A stretch of DNA of 64,000 nucleotides from Sphingobacteriia bacterium (GCA_015999745.1 JAECQP010000002.1:1-64000), one strand, 5' to 3'. Counted from the stretch's first letter, positions 48,584 to 59,045 are shown. Made by a program: numbers and translations. Notes: generated by a model not told the origin, from the sequence alone.

Positions 48584-49885
48584 ATGAGAATTGCTGTAGT
48601 CGGAACCGGCTATGTTGGATTAGTCACTGGTACCTGCTTTTCTGAAACCGGTAACAAAGTAACCTGCATCGACATAGATCAATCCAAAGTAAATAAACTG
48701 TCTGGCGGAGAAATTACCATCTATGAGCCCGGACTGGAGAAAATATTTTTACGTAACCTCAAGGAAGGCCGTTTGAAGTTTACCACCAACCTGGCAGAAG
48801 GTGTGAAGGATGCAGAGATCGTATTCCTGGCGCTGCCTACGCCTCCCGGAGAAGGCGGGGCCGCAGACCTGCGCTATGTACTGGGCGTAGCCAAAGACCT
48901 GGGGAAAATCCTGACAGATTACAAAGTGATTGTAGATAAAAGTACCGTGCCGGTCGGAACGGCCGAAAAAGTATATGCTGCCGTTGCAGAGAATTTCAAA
49001 GGGGAGTTTGATGTAGTGAGCAATCCGGAATTCCTGCGCGAAGGCGTGGCGGTGGATGATTTCATGAAGCCCGACCGGGTAGTGGTGGGGACCCGTTCTG
49101 AGCGTGCCAAAAAAGTAATGTCCGACCTGTACGCCCCCTTTGTGCGCCAGGGAAACCCGGTGATCTTTATGGACGAGAAATCTGCTGAGTTAACCAAATA
49201 CGCAGCCAACTCATTCCTGGCAGCCAAGATCTCGTTCATGAACGAGATTGCACAACTCTGTGAAAGACTGGGTGCGGATGTAGACATGGTAAGAAGAGGG
49301 ATTGGAAGCGATGACCGCATAGGTAAACGCTTTTTATTTCCCGGTATCGGATATGGTGGCAGTTGCTTCCCTAAAGATGTTCAGGCACTGATCATGAGCG
49401 CAGAAGAAGTGAACTACGATTTCAAGATCCTGAAATCTGTAGAGGCGGTGAACGATGCACAGAAACTGCACCTGATGCCGAAGATTCTGAAATATTTTAA
49501 CGGAGATATCAGGGGCAAACATTTTGCATTGTGGGGACTGGCCTTCAAACCCAATACAGATGATATCCGTGAAGCGCCGGCCTTGTACCTGATTGATGCC
49601 TTAACCGAACTGGGCGCAACCATCACCGCGTTTGATCCGGAAGCAATGTCCAATGTGAAGAAGACCATTGGCGATAAGATTCATTATGCAGAAAACCAGT
49701 ACAAAGCACTGGAAGGAGCAGATGCACTGATCATTGCAACAGAGTGGAGCGAATTCAGAACGCCGGATTTTGAACAGATCAACAGCACGCTGAAAGGCAA
49801 AGCCATCTTCGACGGAAGAAACCTGTTCGACGTAAAATTCATAACCGATATGGGCTACCACTACGAAAGTGTGGGCCGCAAATAA
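48584..49885 (+). CDS. UDP-glucose/GDP-mannose dehydrogenase family (UDP-glucose 6-dehydrogenase)
   Basis: MRIAVVGTGYVGLVTGTCFSETG; GGSCFPKDVQAL; FKPNTDDIREAPA. Confidence 0.94.
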   Translation: MRIAVVGTGYVGLVTGTCFSETGNKVTCIDIDQSKVNKLSGGEITIYEPGLEKIFLRNLKEGRLKFTTNLAEGVKDAEIVFLALPTPPGEGGAADLRYVLGVAKDLGKILTDYKVIVDKSTVPVGTAEKVYAAVAENFKGEFDVVSNPEFLREGVAVDDFMKPDRVVVGTRSERAKKVMSDLYAPFVRQGNPVIFMDEKSAELTKYAANSFLAAKISFMNEIAQLCERLGADVDMVRRGIGSDDRIGKRFLFPGIGYGGSCFPKDVQALIMSAEEVNYDFKILKSVEAVNDAQKLHLMPKILKYFNGDIRGKHFALWGLAFKPNTDDIREAPALYLIDALTELGATITAFDPEAMSNVKKTIGDKIHYAENQYKALEGADALIIATEWSEFRTPDFEQINSTLKGKAIFDGRNLFDVKFITDMGYHYESVGRK

Positions 49886-49891
49886 TTTACC

Positions 49892-50875
49892 ATGGCAAAG
49901 AAACGCATACTGATTACCGGTGCAGCCGGATTCCTGGGGTCTCACCTCTGCGATCGTTTTATCCGTGAAGGATTTCATGTGATTGCAATGGACAACCTGA
50001 TCACCGGCGATCTGCGCAACATAGAACACCTGTTTAAACTGGAAGACTTTGAGTTTTATCATCATGATGTAACCAAGTTCATCCATGTGCCGGGTCACCT
50101 GGATTATATCCTGCATTTTGCTTCTCCTGCGAGCCCCATTGATTATTTAAAAATCCCGATTCAAACCCTGAAAGTGGGTGCGTTGGGAACCCATAACTGC
50201 CTGGGACTTGCCAAAGCAAAAGGCGCCAGGATGCTGGTAGCGTCTACCAGTGAAGTGTATGGCGATCCGCTGGTGCATCCTCAGACAGAAGAATACTGGG
50301 GCAATGTGAATCCGGTAGGACCGAGAGGGGTATATGATGAAGCCAAACGTTTCATGGAATCCATTACCCGCGCTTATTATACCTTCCATGGCGTGGAAAC
50401 CAGAATCATCAGAATCTTCAATACCTATGGCCCAAGAATGCGCCTGAACGACGGAAGGGCATTGCCTGCATTCATCGGGCAGGCTTTGCGTGGCGAAGAC
50501 CTGACGGTATTTGGAGACGGCAGTCAAACCCGTTCATTTTGTTATGTAGATGACCTGATTGAAGGAATCTACCGCTTGCTGATGAGCGATTATACCATGC
50601 CGGTCAATATTGGTAACCCCAATGAAATTACCTTGAAGGATTTTGCAGAAGAAGTGCTGAAACTCACCGGTTCCTCCGTTAAGATTATATACAAGCCATT
50701 GCCGGTAGACGATCCCAAACAGCGTCAGCCGGATATTACCAAGGCCAGGGAGATCCTGGGCTGGGAACCCAAAATAGACCGTGCAGAAGGCTTGAAAAGA
50801 ACTTATGAGTATTTCAAATCGCTGCCGAAAGAAGAATGGTCTAAGCAACCGAAGGAATTTTATTCAGGAAAATAA
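49892..50875 (+). CDS. UDP-glucuronate decarboxylase-like SDR (UDP-xylose synthase)
   Basis: [61 protein letters not shown]. Confidence 0.92.
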   Translation: MAKKRILITGAAGFLGSHLCDRFIREGFHVIAMDNLITGDLRNIEHLFKLEDFEFYHHDVTKFIHVPGHLDYILHFASPASPIDYLKIPIQTLKVGALGTHNCLGLAKAKGARMLVASTSEVYGDPLVHPQTEEYWGNVNPVGPRGVYDEAKRFMESITRAYYTFHGVETRIIRIFNTYGPRMRLNDGRALPAFIGQALRGEDLTVFGDGSQTRSFCYVDDLIEGIYRLLMSDYTMPVNIGNPNEITLKDFAEEVLKLTGSSVKIIYKPLPVDDPKQRQPDITKAREILGWEPKIDRAEGLKRTYEYFKSLPKEEWSKQPKEFYSGK

Positions 50876-50880
50876 TATGT

Positions 50881-51750
50881 ATGAAGCCGATTGTTGTAAT
50901 AACAGGAAAGAACGGACAGCTTGGTTGGGAATTACAACAATTGGCTTCCTCTTTTGAAAGCAGGTACCAGTTTGTTTTTGCAGACAGGGCCATGCTGGAT
51001 CTGTCTCAACCCGAAACCATAGCTCCATTCATTGAGCAATACCATCCGCAATATGTACTGAACTGTGCAGCCTATACCGCAGTGGATAAAGCAGAATCAG
51101 AGCAGTTGGAAGCCATGACCATCAATGGTATTTCCGTAGGAGAGCTGGCAACTGCCTGCGAAAAACATCATTGCAAACTGATTACTGTTTCCACCGATTA
51201 TGTGTTTAATGGAAATGGCACATCCCCTTACCAGCCCGATACACCCACCGATCCGGTGAATTATTACGGATATTCAAAATGTATTGGGGAGCAGTTGGCA
51301 CAGCAGAATAACCCATCTTCCATCATTGTAAGAACATCCTGGGTATATAGCGTACATGGTCATAACTTTGTGAAGACCATGTTGCGGTTAATGAAGGAAA
51401 GGCCCGAATTAAAAGTAGTCAGCGATCAGGTAGGATCACCCACTTATGCAGCAGACCTGGCTGCAGCGTTGATGCAGATTGTGGAAGAAGATCAGCAAGG
51501 AAATCATCATTCGGGAATCTATCATTACAGCAATACGGGGGTAATATCCTGGTACGATTTTGCTGTGGCCATCCGGGATCAGGCAAAGCTTTCTGCCAAT
51601 GTGTTGCCCATACCAGGCAGTGCGTATCCTACGCCGGCATTCAGGCCTGCGTATTCGGTGATGGATACTTCTAAGATTGCCGCAGACTTTGGGATTGAGC
51701 TAAAGCCCTGGGAGCAGAGCCTGGCGCAATGTTTGAAACAGCTCTTATAA
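50881..51750 (+). CDS. rfbD: dTDP-4-dehydrorhamnose reductase-like SDR
   Basis: GKNGQLGWELQQL; NCAAYTAVDKAES; STDYVFNGNGTSPY; RTSWVYSVHGHNFVKTMLRL. Confidence 0.9.
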   Translation: MKPIVVITGKNGQLGWELQQLASSFESRYQFVFADRAMLDLSQPETIAPFIEQYHPQYVLNCAAYTAVDKAESEQLEAMTINGISVGELATACEKHHCKLITVSTDYVFNGNGTSPYQPDTPTDPVNYYGYSKCIGEQLAQQNNPSSIIVRTSWVYSVHGHNFVKTMLRLMKERPELKVVSDQVGSPTYAADLAAALMQIVEEDQQGNHHSGIYHYSNTGVISWYDFAVAIRDQAKLSANVLPIPGSAYPTPAFRPAYSVMDTSKIAADFGIELKPWEQSLAQCLKQLL

Positions 51751-51770
51751 AAGTGATTAAATTGTTTCTT

Positions 51771-52367
51771 ATGAAAAACGCTTTAGTAGTAACCCTAACG
51801 TTGGTTGCAGCAGTAGTTGTAATGATTGCCTGTAATCAATCCGGATCCGAAGAAGCCGCCCTGCTGGAATCCTACCGGCTAAAAGGAGATTCCATCAGCA
51901 CCACGGCACAACAAACCATCTTCAGGAGCCTTACCAGGGCGGTGGATACCGGCGGACTGGTGTATGCTGTAGACTTCTGTAGCAATAATGCAATGCGTAT
52001 TACCGATTCATTGTCTCAGTTAGCGGGATCAACCATTCAGCGACTGAGCAATCGAAACCGGAACCCGGCTAACCGGCTTGCAGAAGAGGGCGACCGGGTG
52101 ATTTGGGAACATTTTAACAGCCATACCGATGGAAACGTTGATGATACATTGATTCATACCAACGATAGTTACACCTATTACAAGCCCATCCGGATAGCCA
52201 TGCCGGCCTGCCTGAATTGCCACGGTAAAAAAGACAAAGACCTTGATCCGCTGGTTGCTGAAGTGATTGCCGGGAAATATCCCAATGACCTTGCAACCGG
52301 TTACCAGATGAATGACCTGCGCGGAATCTGGAAAATCACTTTCCGAAAGTCACCACCTGCAAAATAA
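51771..52367 (+). CDS. Tll0287-like (DUF3365) lipoprotein with CxxCH motif
   Basis: Lipobox-like MIAC; CLNCHGK heme-type motif; KYPNDLATGYQMNDLRGIWKI. Confidence 0.85.
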   Translation: MKNALVVTLTLVAAVVVMIACNQSGSEEAALLESYRLKGDSISTTAQQTIFRSLTRAVDTGGLVYAVDFCSNNAMRITDSLSQLAGSTIQRLSNRNRNPANRLAEEGDRVIWEHFNSHTDGNVDDTLIHTNDSYTYYKPIRIAMPACLNCHGKKDKDLDPLVAEVIAGKYPNDLATGYQMNDLRGIWKITFRKSPPAK

Positions 52368-53166
52368 TTTTCCAGCCCTGATCGGTAGCCTGCCAGAATC
52401 GGAAGTAACCATCTTTTTTTCCATTGAGTTCTGTAATACCATAGGTGACGGCCGATTGTTTATCCGCGGCAAACTGACCACCTGCAGGAGAAAGTCTGGC
52501 CGATTCCGGAAACTTTTCCAGGAAACGGGCAGTAGCATTGGCGCCCATGATGGGGTAGTGGCCGGTCAGGTTGAAAATGGTTTCATGGGTGGGAACTTTT
52601 TCCCAATAGCTTTTCCCTTCGGCCAATAAACGGGTATTGAAATCGATGTCTAGTTGTACCGCGCTATCCGGTGCAGCGGGAAGCTTTTTGTTTGTATGAT
52701 TCAGGGAAATCACCTGCACCTCTTTTGCCCGTTCAGGTATTGCCGGCAACTCAATACCCAGATCAACCAGGAATTTCCATTCTCCTGCCGCGTTCTTTTT
52801 CCATACGGTTGCATACTGTCCGTAACCCAATACTGCAGCCGTATCGGATAGGTTGTTCTTCATCCAGTATGGCCCGGTGGTAAAACCAAAATCCGCTGAT
52901 GCACTCATTGCAGCAATGGCAGGTTCCCAGATTAGTTTCGCAGGGTTTTCCGGTAGCCTGGTCCAAAGGCGTTTGGCATTTACAGCATTTCCCCTGGCAA
53001 AAACGATGGCAGTGGAATCCATGTGTTGCAGGAATGCAGACCTGGTGGAATGCTCCAGGGCGTGGGCGGCAAAGCTGCGTTCTGCATTGATGACGGGGCC
53101 CGAGTTTTGTGCAAAACTGCTGTGCAGTAAAAAGCAAGATAGCAGAAGGGAAAAGAAGGATCTCAT
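52336..53166 (-). CDS. Secreted NTF2-like/DUF4440-type hypothetical protein
   Basis: Signal peptide; AERSFAAHALEHSTRSAFLQHMDSTAIVF...; GYGQYATVWKKNAAGEWKFLVDLG. Confidence 0.75.
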   Translation of the reverse strand: MRSFFSLLLSCFLLHSSFAQNSGPVINAERSFAAHALEHSTRSAFLQHMDSTAIVFARGNAVNAKRLWTRLPENPAKLIWEPAIAAMSASADFGFTTGPYWMKNNLSDTAAVLGYGQYATVWKKNAAGEWKFLVDLGIELPAIPERAKEVQVISLNHTNKKLPAAPDSAVQLDIDFNTRLLAEGKSYWEKVPTHETIFNLTGHYPIMGANATARFLEKFPESARLSPAGGQFAADKQSAVTYGITELNGKKDGYFRFWQATDQGWKIILQVVTFGK

Positions 53167-53440
53167 ATTAAACAAATTAGCCTGGAATAGATGAACGTAA
53201 AAAAGATTGCTGTATCACAGGTGATACGAAACCGAAAATAAGCCCGCAGTATTGCTGTAGATATGGGAAAAAGGATGAGCGGTTTTACGAAGCGATTGCA
53301 GGTAGTGTACGCTGAGTTGTGTTATGCGGGAAAGGCAGCTTTCAGCAGTTTTTAATTGTCATAAGACGAACGGATATTATTTTTTCACTAGTTTTCCGCT
53401 TCCATCCAAGCCCGGATCGGAATAATATTTTACGCTCCCA

Positions 53441-54055
53441 GTGATCGACTATACTACATATGATGATACGGCGCTGATGCGCGTGATTGCCCTGGAAGAG
53501 GCGGATAGCCAGGCATTTACCATCTTCTATAACCGGCATTTGGCAAGGGTTTACAAGAAAATGCTGGTGTTCCTGAAAAGTTCGGATGAAGCAGAGGAAG
53601 CGGTACAGGAAGTATTTATACGGATCTGGAAAAGAAAGGAATTCTTACATGAGGTACATAATATAGAGGCATATTTCAATACAGTCTGCCGCAACCTGGT
53701 ATACGACCGGTTCCGCAAAGCCAGGAACGATAAACACCTTCTCGAAAAACTAAAAGCAGCGGCAAGTGAACATCCGGAACAGGCGCCCGGTGCAGATGCA
53801 CAGCTACTGGTGAAACAACAATGGGAACTCCTGCAGAGGGCCCTGGATACATTGCCCCCGCAAAGACGTAAAGTATTTGAACTATGTAAAGTGCAGGGTT
53901 TGTCCTATGACGAAGTATGTGCCGAACTTGGTATCACCCTGCCCACAGCCAAAGAACATGTGATGAGGGCAAAGCGCGATATCCGTGATTACCTCAATGG
54001 GCAGGGAGAGCTGGCAGTAAGCCTGCTGATCCTGCTGGATATGATCCACGAATAG
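53441..54055 (+). CDS. RNA polymerase ECF-type sigma-70 factor
   Basis: Sigma2 (AFTIFYNRHLARVYKKML...EEAVQEVFIRIWKRK) and sigma4 (LPPQRRKVFELCKVQGLSYDEVCAELGIT). Confidence 0.93.
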   Translation: MIDYTTYDDTALMRVIALEEADSQAFTIFYNRHLARVYKKMLVFLKSSDEAEEAVQEVFIRIWKRKEFLHEVHNIEAYFNTVCRNLVYDRFRKARNDKHLLEKLKAAASEHPEQAPGADAQLLVKQQWELLQRALDTLPPQRRKVFELCKVQGLSYDEVCAELGITLPTAKEHVMRAKRDIRDYLNGQGELAVSLLILLDMIHE

Positions 54056-54150
54056 GGAAAAGCCGGGATCCGGGAAAAATAATTAGCAAAAAGTTCATAT
54101 TGGGACCCTACGCTTTTTCCTTAGCCGAGTCTTAGTTAAAAACACCCCTT

Positions 54151-55350
54151 TTGGAACCCCGCTACACACCTGAAGAGTTTACTGTACTGCTGCAACGCTA
54201 TATCGAAAATCGTTACAGCAGGGAAGATGTGGACCTGCTTACCCAACTGATCGATGAGCCGGCCTATCATGGGCTAGCCATGGAGCTGATTGAGGGAACG
54301 CTGCACAAAATAAAGGTGGAGGAGGGAGAAATTGCACCTGATGTACTGGAACGCCTGCGCAATAAACTTCCCGGGATCCTTGGTGAAGAACAAGCTGCCC
54401 AAACATCAGCCCGGCCAAGTGTTTCGGTGTTGCGCCGGATGCGCTGGGCTGCAGCGGCGGCTATCCTTTTGGTTGCGGGCACGGCAGCTTATTTCTTGCT
54501 GCAGCCCAAACAGCCTGCCGGTAGTACAGCACAACCCATTGCGGATGTGAAGGCCCCGGAGAAGAACCGGGCCATGATTACCCTTGAAAATGGAAAAACC
54601 ATTTACCTGGATAGTGTGGGCAACGGACAACTGGCTGCGATGGGAGCAGTGAAATTGGTGAAACTGGCCAATGGCCAGATCCGTTATTCCGGAAAGGCAT
54701 CAGACATTGCTTATCATACGCTCACAAATCCACGCGGCAGCCAGCCGATCGATATGACGTTAAGCGATGGAAGCAGGGTATGGCTAAACGCAGGTTCTTC
54801 TATTACTTATCCCATTGCTTTTGTAGCAGGACAACACAGAAAAGTAAACATGACCGGCGAAGCCTATTTTGAAGTGGCGCATGATGCGGCCAATCCTTTT
54901 TATGTATCACGCGGAGGAATGGAAGTTAAAGTACTGGGTACCCATTTTAACGTGAACGCCTACGATAATGAAGGCGCCTATAAAGTGACGCTGCTGGAGG
55001 GCGTTGTAGCAGTGAAGAAAGCAACAGGTCAACTACTGTTGAAACCAGGACAGCAGGCGCAGGTAAATCAAACTGTTACATTGGAAACCGCGGTTGATCT
55101 GGAACAGGTAATGGCCTGGAAAAACGGCGCCACTTATTTCACCAATGCAGACCTGGGTGTGGTACTGCGGGAACTGGAACGATGGTACGATATCAAAGCA
55201 GAAGTGAAGGGAACATTGGGTAGTAAGCGTTTTTACCTGGATGCACCCAGGAGCGCTTCCCTGCAGGATGTGTTGAAGTCGATACTGGAAGACAATCAAC
55301 TGCGCTATGCGTATGATGCAAACAACAGAACACTAACGGTTCATCCGTAA
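54151..55350 (+). CDS. FecR family anti-sigma regulator
   Basis: One TM; GSRVWLNAGSSITYP...GEAYFEVAHDAANPFYV...VLGTHFNVNAY; TTG start as listed. Confidence 0.94.
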   Translation: MEPRYTPEEFTVLLQRYIENRYSREDVDLLTQLIDEPAYHGLAMELIEGTLHKIKVEEGEIAPDVLERLRNKLPGILGEEQAAQTSARPSVSVLRRMRWAAAAAILLVAGTAAYFLLQPKQPAGSTAQPIADVKAPEKNRAMITLENGKTIYLDSVGNGQLAAMGAVKLVKLANGQIRYSGKASDIAYHTLTNPRGSQPIDMTLSDGSRVWLNAGSSITYPIAFVAGQHRKVNMTGEAYFEVAHDAANPFYVSRGGMEVKVLGTHFNVNAYDNEGAYKVTLLEGVVAVKKATGQLLLKPGQQAQVNQTVTLETAVDLEQVMAWKNGATYFTNADLGVVLRELERWYDIKAEVKGTLGSKRFYLDAPRSASLQDVLKSILEDNQLRYAYDANNRTLTVHP

Positions 55351-55356
55351 AATAGA

Positions 55357-55475
55357 TTGCTCAAAAAAAACCGCAAGTGGTCGCACCCACTTACGGCGAT
55401 GATTTGAGCAGGCAACCAATATCTAAGAAGGAATCATCATTGCTTAACCGCCTGTGAAGAACGGGCTCAAACCAC
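55357..55475 (+). promoter_or_regulatory. Candidate structured leader/RNA switch between fecR and susC
   Basis: TGCTCAAA/TTTGAGCA outer stem, CCGCAAGTGG-TCGCAC-CCACTTACGG inner stem, and second GCTCAAA copy at 55465-55471 near start codon. Confidence 0.5.
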
Positions 55476-58400
55476 ATGCAAAGTATGCATTCAACTGCTT
55501 TTGGCCATCAAATTAATTTTGGGCCATTCACCCAAATGCTGCGCATCATGAAAATGTCAGCTTTATTAGTCCTGCTTGTATTGCAGGCTGCCGCCCACCC
55601 CAATGCTATCGCCCAGGTAACCCTGAAGGAGAAGGCTGCTCCATTGGAGAAGGTACTGAAGGCGATTAAGAAACAATCTGCCTATGGACTGGTTTTTGAT
55701 GAAACCCTGGTACGGGCCAAGGGAAGGCCCGTGTCCATAGAGGTATCTGACCGGCCGGTGGAAGAAGTGCTGGCACAGATATTCAGAGGTCAGGACCAGC
55801 TTACCTATACGCTCAATGGAAGAATCATCAGCGTTAAAGAGAGGTCCGTGGGAAAGTTGCCCGCGGCAACAAAGGCCGCGGAAGCCAATGAACCTCCGCA
55901 GCCAATTACAGTGAGGGGTAGGGTGGTGAATGAAAAGGGGGAGGCTGCTGTTGGGGTTGCTGTAATGATTAAAGGAACAACCAGAGGAACCAGCACGAAT
56001 GAGCGCGGAGAATTTTCGCTGAGCGGGGTGCCGGAGAATGCAATGCTTGTGTTCAGTAGTGTGAACCTGGAGCGATTTGAAATGAAAGTGACTGCAGATA
56101 AAGCAGCGGACCTATCGATCACGCTTAAAGCCAAGATCAGTGAACTGGCAGATATTACCATATCCTCTGTAAATACAGGCTATCAGACCATTTCAAAGGA
56201 ACGTGTCAATGGAAGTTATTATGCTATGGATAGCACTGCATTCAACCGCCGTGTAAGCACTGATGTGATATCCCGTTTAGAGGGTATGGTTCCGGGATTG
56301 CTGTTCAATCGGAATGTTTCCGGAACGGGCCTGAATCTGAGTATCAGGGGACATAGTACCATTCTTGCCAATGATCAGCCATTGATTGTTGTAGACAATT
56401 TCCCATACGATGGAAGTATTGATAATATCAACCCGAATGATGTTGAGAGCATTACGGTACTCAAAGATGCATCTGCGGCATCTATCTGGGGTGCAAAATC
56501 CGGCAATGGAGTGATCGTAATCACTACCAAGAAGGGCAGGCGTTACCAACCACTGATCATGGAATTAAACAGCAATGTTACTATTGGAAGCAAGCCTGAT
56601 CTTTTTTATAGCCCTAAATTTATTGCGTCGAGCGATTTTATTAATGTTGAGAAAACCCTTTTTGGCATGGGGTATTATGATGCAAACCTGGCGAATTCGG
56701 GTAAACCTGCGGTTTCCCCAGTTGTTAAAATACTTGCCAGGCAACGTGCGGGGCAGATTACCACTGATCAGGCGAATCAGCAAATTGATGCACTTCGCCA
56801 AAATGACATTAGAAATGATCTAAACAAGTATTTATTACAAAAATCAGTTAGTCAGCGATACTCGCTTAATATCAGAGGTGGTGGTCTGTCAAGTGATTAT
56901 TTCCTTTCTTTTGGCTTTGATAATAATCGAAGCAGTAATGTCGCCAATTCTAACAAACGTGTAACAATCACAGGAATCAGTAATTTTTATCCCACAAAGA
57001 ATCTTACGCTTTCTGCTGCTGTATATTATGTGCAGTCAAATAACCTTGCAAATGATGTGAGTATAAATAGTATCAACCCACTTAACAGGCCAGTTACCTA
57101 TCCCTATGCTCAATTAGTGGATGCCGGTGGCAGGCCAGTAAATATTGACAAGGATTTCAGTTCCTTTTATACAGATACCGTTGGTACGGGAAAGTTGATG
57201 AGTTGGAGGTATTCTCCATTGGAGGAAATAGCGCAGAACTATGATAAAACCAATTTAATTGATAATCGTATTAATCTGGCAGTTAGGTACAATTTCCTAA
57301 ATGGATTCGGTGTTGAAGGAAAATTCCAATACCAAAAAAGTTCCAGTAGCAATAAGGATTATTCCGGAGATTCCAGTTATGCCGTAAGGTATTTATACAA
57401 TCGCTATACTAACTTAAGTACCGGCGCACATCCTGTACCAGCAGGTGGAATCTTAGGACTCTCGAATCGGAATCTTGTTTCTTACCGTTCGCGCTTTCAA
57501 TTGAACTATAACCATACTTGGGCAATGCATTCAGTAAACTTACTTGCAGGGGCGGAGATTAACTCTACAACTGCTGAATCTTCAAATAATACCTTATATG
57601 GTTATAACGAAGACCTGGGAACCTTTCAATATATTGATCTTGTTACTGTTTTTCCGACCATTCCAACCGGAAGTAATAGAGTCCCATTTTCCAGCGGAAT
57701 CTCCCAGACAAATGACAGATTCTTGTCTTACTACTCGAACGCTTCTTATTTGATAAATGGTAAATATTCTCTCACAGCCAGCGCGCGAATAGACAAATCC
57801 AACCTTTTTGGTGTGAATACCAATCAGAAGGCGATTCCCCTTTATTCCATTGGGGCAGGGTGGGAATTCAGCAAGGAAAAATGGTTGAACCTTGCCTGGT
57901 TGGATGCAGGTAAACTCCGCGTTACTTATGGCTACAACGGCAATATCAACAAAAGCGTTGCTGCTATCACAACTTTTACTTCATTAGCCAGCTCAACTTT
58001 AAACCGTATTCCTTATGCCACTCTTTCTAATCCTGGCAATCCGGAATTAAGATGGGAGCGAATTTCCATGGTCAACTTCGGGATGGATTTTAGCGTCCTA
58101 AAGAACCGCATTACCGGCAGCATTGAATATTATCGGAAAAAGGGCACGGACTTGTTTGGACAGGCGCCATTGCCAGGATCATCCGGACTGACCAGCCTTA
58201 CAGGTAATTTTGCGAATACCAAAGGATACGGCGTTGATATCTTGATCAGGTCTGTTAACGTGCGATCAAAGAATATTCTTTGGACTACGGATTTTATTTT
58301 TAGCAAGGCAAAGGATGTCGTTACGAAGTATGGAGTTAAAGCAGCGGTGAGCAACTATTTATTGCAGGGAGATAATAATGGTACAGGTGCCAATATTCCC

Positions 58401-59045
58401 CTGGAAGGGAAACCTCTTTTTGCCATTTACAGCTACCCCTTTGCAGGACTTGATAACAATGGAGACCCCCTTGGATATTACAACGGTAAGCCAAGTAATA
58501 ATTGGGCTGGTATTATAGGAAATACTACTACGGATAGTATGCTGTTCCACGGTAGCTCAAGGCCAACAGTATTCGGATCGCTCAGAAATACTATTTCCTA
58601 TAAGGGATTTACATTATCATTCAACCTGCTCTATAAGTTTGGATACTATTTTCGTCGTTCAACTTTGGGTGCAGCCTCGTTATTTGGCAGTTGGATAGGA
58701 CATGAAGATTATTATAGCAGATGGCAAAAACCGGGTGACGAAAATTATACAGATGTTCCTGCCTTACAGTACCCTCCGATAAATAACAACCGTGGAACCT
58801 TCTATTCAAATTCCTCTGCATTGGTTGAAAAGGGAGATCATATCCGGTTGCAGGATATCAATCTGAGTTATCAGTTCAACAATAAGGTTTTAAAGTCAAT
58901 AGGCTTAAATGACCTGCAGGTGTATAGCTATCTAAATAATATTGGACTGGTATGGCGTGCCAACAAAAGTCATCTTGATCCAGACATATACGGCGATTAT
59001 CGAATACCGCTTTCCATCGCATTCGGAATTAAAGCAACCTTTTAA
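55476..59045 (+). CDS. SusC/RagA family TonB-linked outer membrane protein with N-terminal STN domain
   Basis: STN region (LEKVLKAIKKQSAYGLVFDETLV), carboxypeptidase-regulatory-like domain, plug (VESITVLKDASAASIWGAKSGNGVIVITTKKG), beta-barrel. Confidence 0.96.
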   Translation: MQSMHSTAFGHQINFGPFTQMLRIMKMSALLVLLVLQAAAHPNAIAQVTLKEKAAPLEKVLKAIKKQSAYGLVFDETLVRAKGRPVSIEVSDRPVEEVLAQIFRGQDQLTYTLNGRIISVKERSVGKLPAATKAAEANEPPQPITVRGRVVNEKGEAAVGVAVMIKGTTRGTSTNERGEFSLSGVPENAMLVFSSVNLERFEMKVTADKAADLSITLKAKISELADITISSVNTGYQTISKERVNGSYYAMDSTAFNRRVSTDVISRLEGMVPGLLFNRNVSGTGLNLSIRGHSTILANDQPLIVVDNFPYDGSIDNINPNDVESITVLKDASAASIWGAKSGNGVIVITTKKGRRYQPLIMELNSNVTIGSKPDLFYSPKFIASSDFINVEKTLFGMGYYDANLANSGKPAVSPVVKILARQRAGQITTDQANQQIDALRQNDIRNDLNKYLLQKSVSQRYSLNIRGGGLSSDYFLSFGFDNNRSSNVANSNKRVTITGISNFYPTKNLTLSAAVYYVQSNNLANDVSINSINPLNRPVTYPYAQLVDAGGRPVNIDKDFSSFYTDTVGTGKLMSWRYSPLEEIAQNYDKTNLIDNRINLAVRYNFLNGFGVEGKFQYQKSSSSNKDYSGDSSYAVRYLYNRYTNLSTGAHPVPAGGILGLSNRNLVSYRSRFQLNYNHTWAMHSVNLLAGAEINSTTAESSNNTLYGYNEDLGTFQYIDLVTVFPTIPTGSNRVPFSSGISQTNDRFLSYYSNASYLINGKYSLTASARIDKSNLFGVNTNQKAIPLYSIGAGWEFSKEKWLNLAWLDAGKLRVTYGYNGNINKSVAAITTFTSLASSTLNRIPYATLSNPGNPELRWERISMVNFGMDFSVLKNRITGSIEYYRKKGTDLFGQAPLPGSSGLTSLTGNFANTKGYGVDILIRSVNVRSKNILWTTDFIFSKAKDVVTKYGVKAAVSNYLLQGDNNGTGANIPLEGKPLFAIYSYPFAGLDNNGDPLGYYNGKPSNNWAGIIGNTTTDSMLFHGSSRPTVFGSLRNTISYKGFTLSFNLLYKFGYYFRRSTLGAASLFGSWIGHEDYYSRWQKPGDENYTDVPALQYPPINNNRGTFYSNSSALVEKGDHIRLQDINLSYQFNNKVLKSIGLNDLQVYSYLNNIGLVWRANKSHLDPDIYGDYRIPLSIAFGIKATF

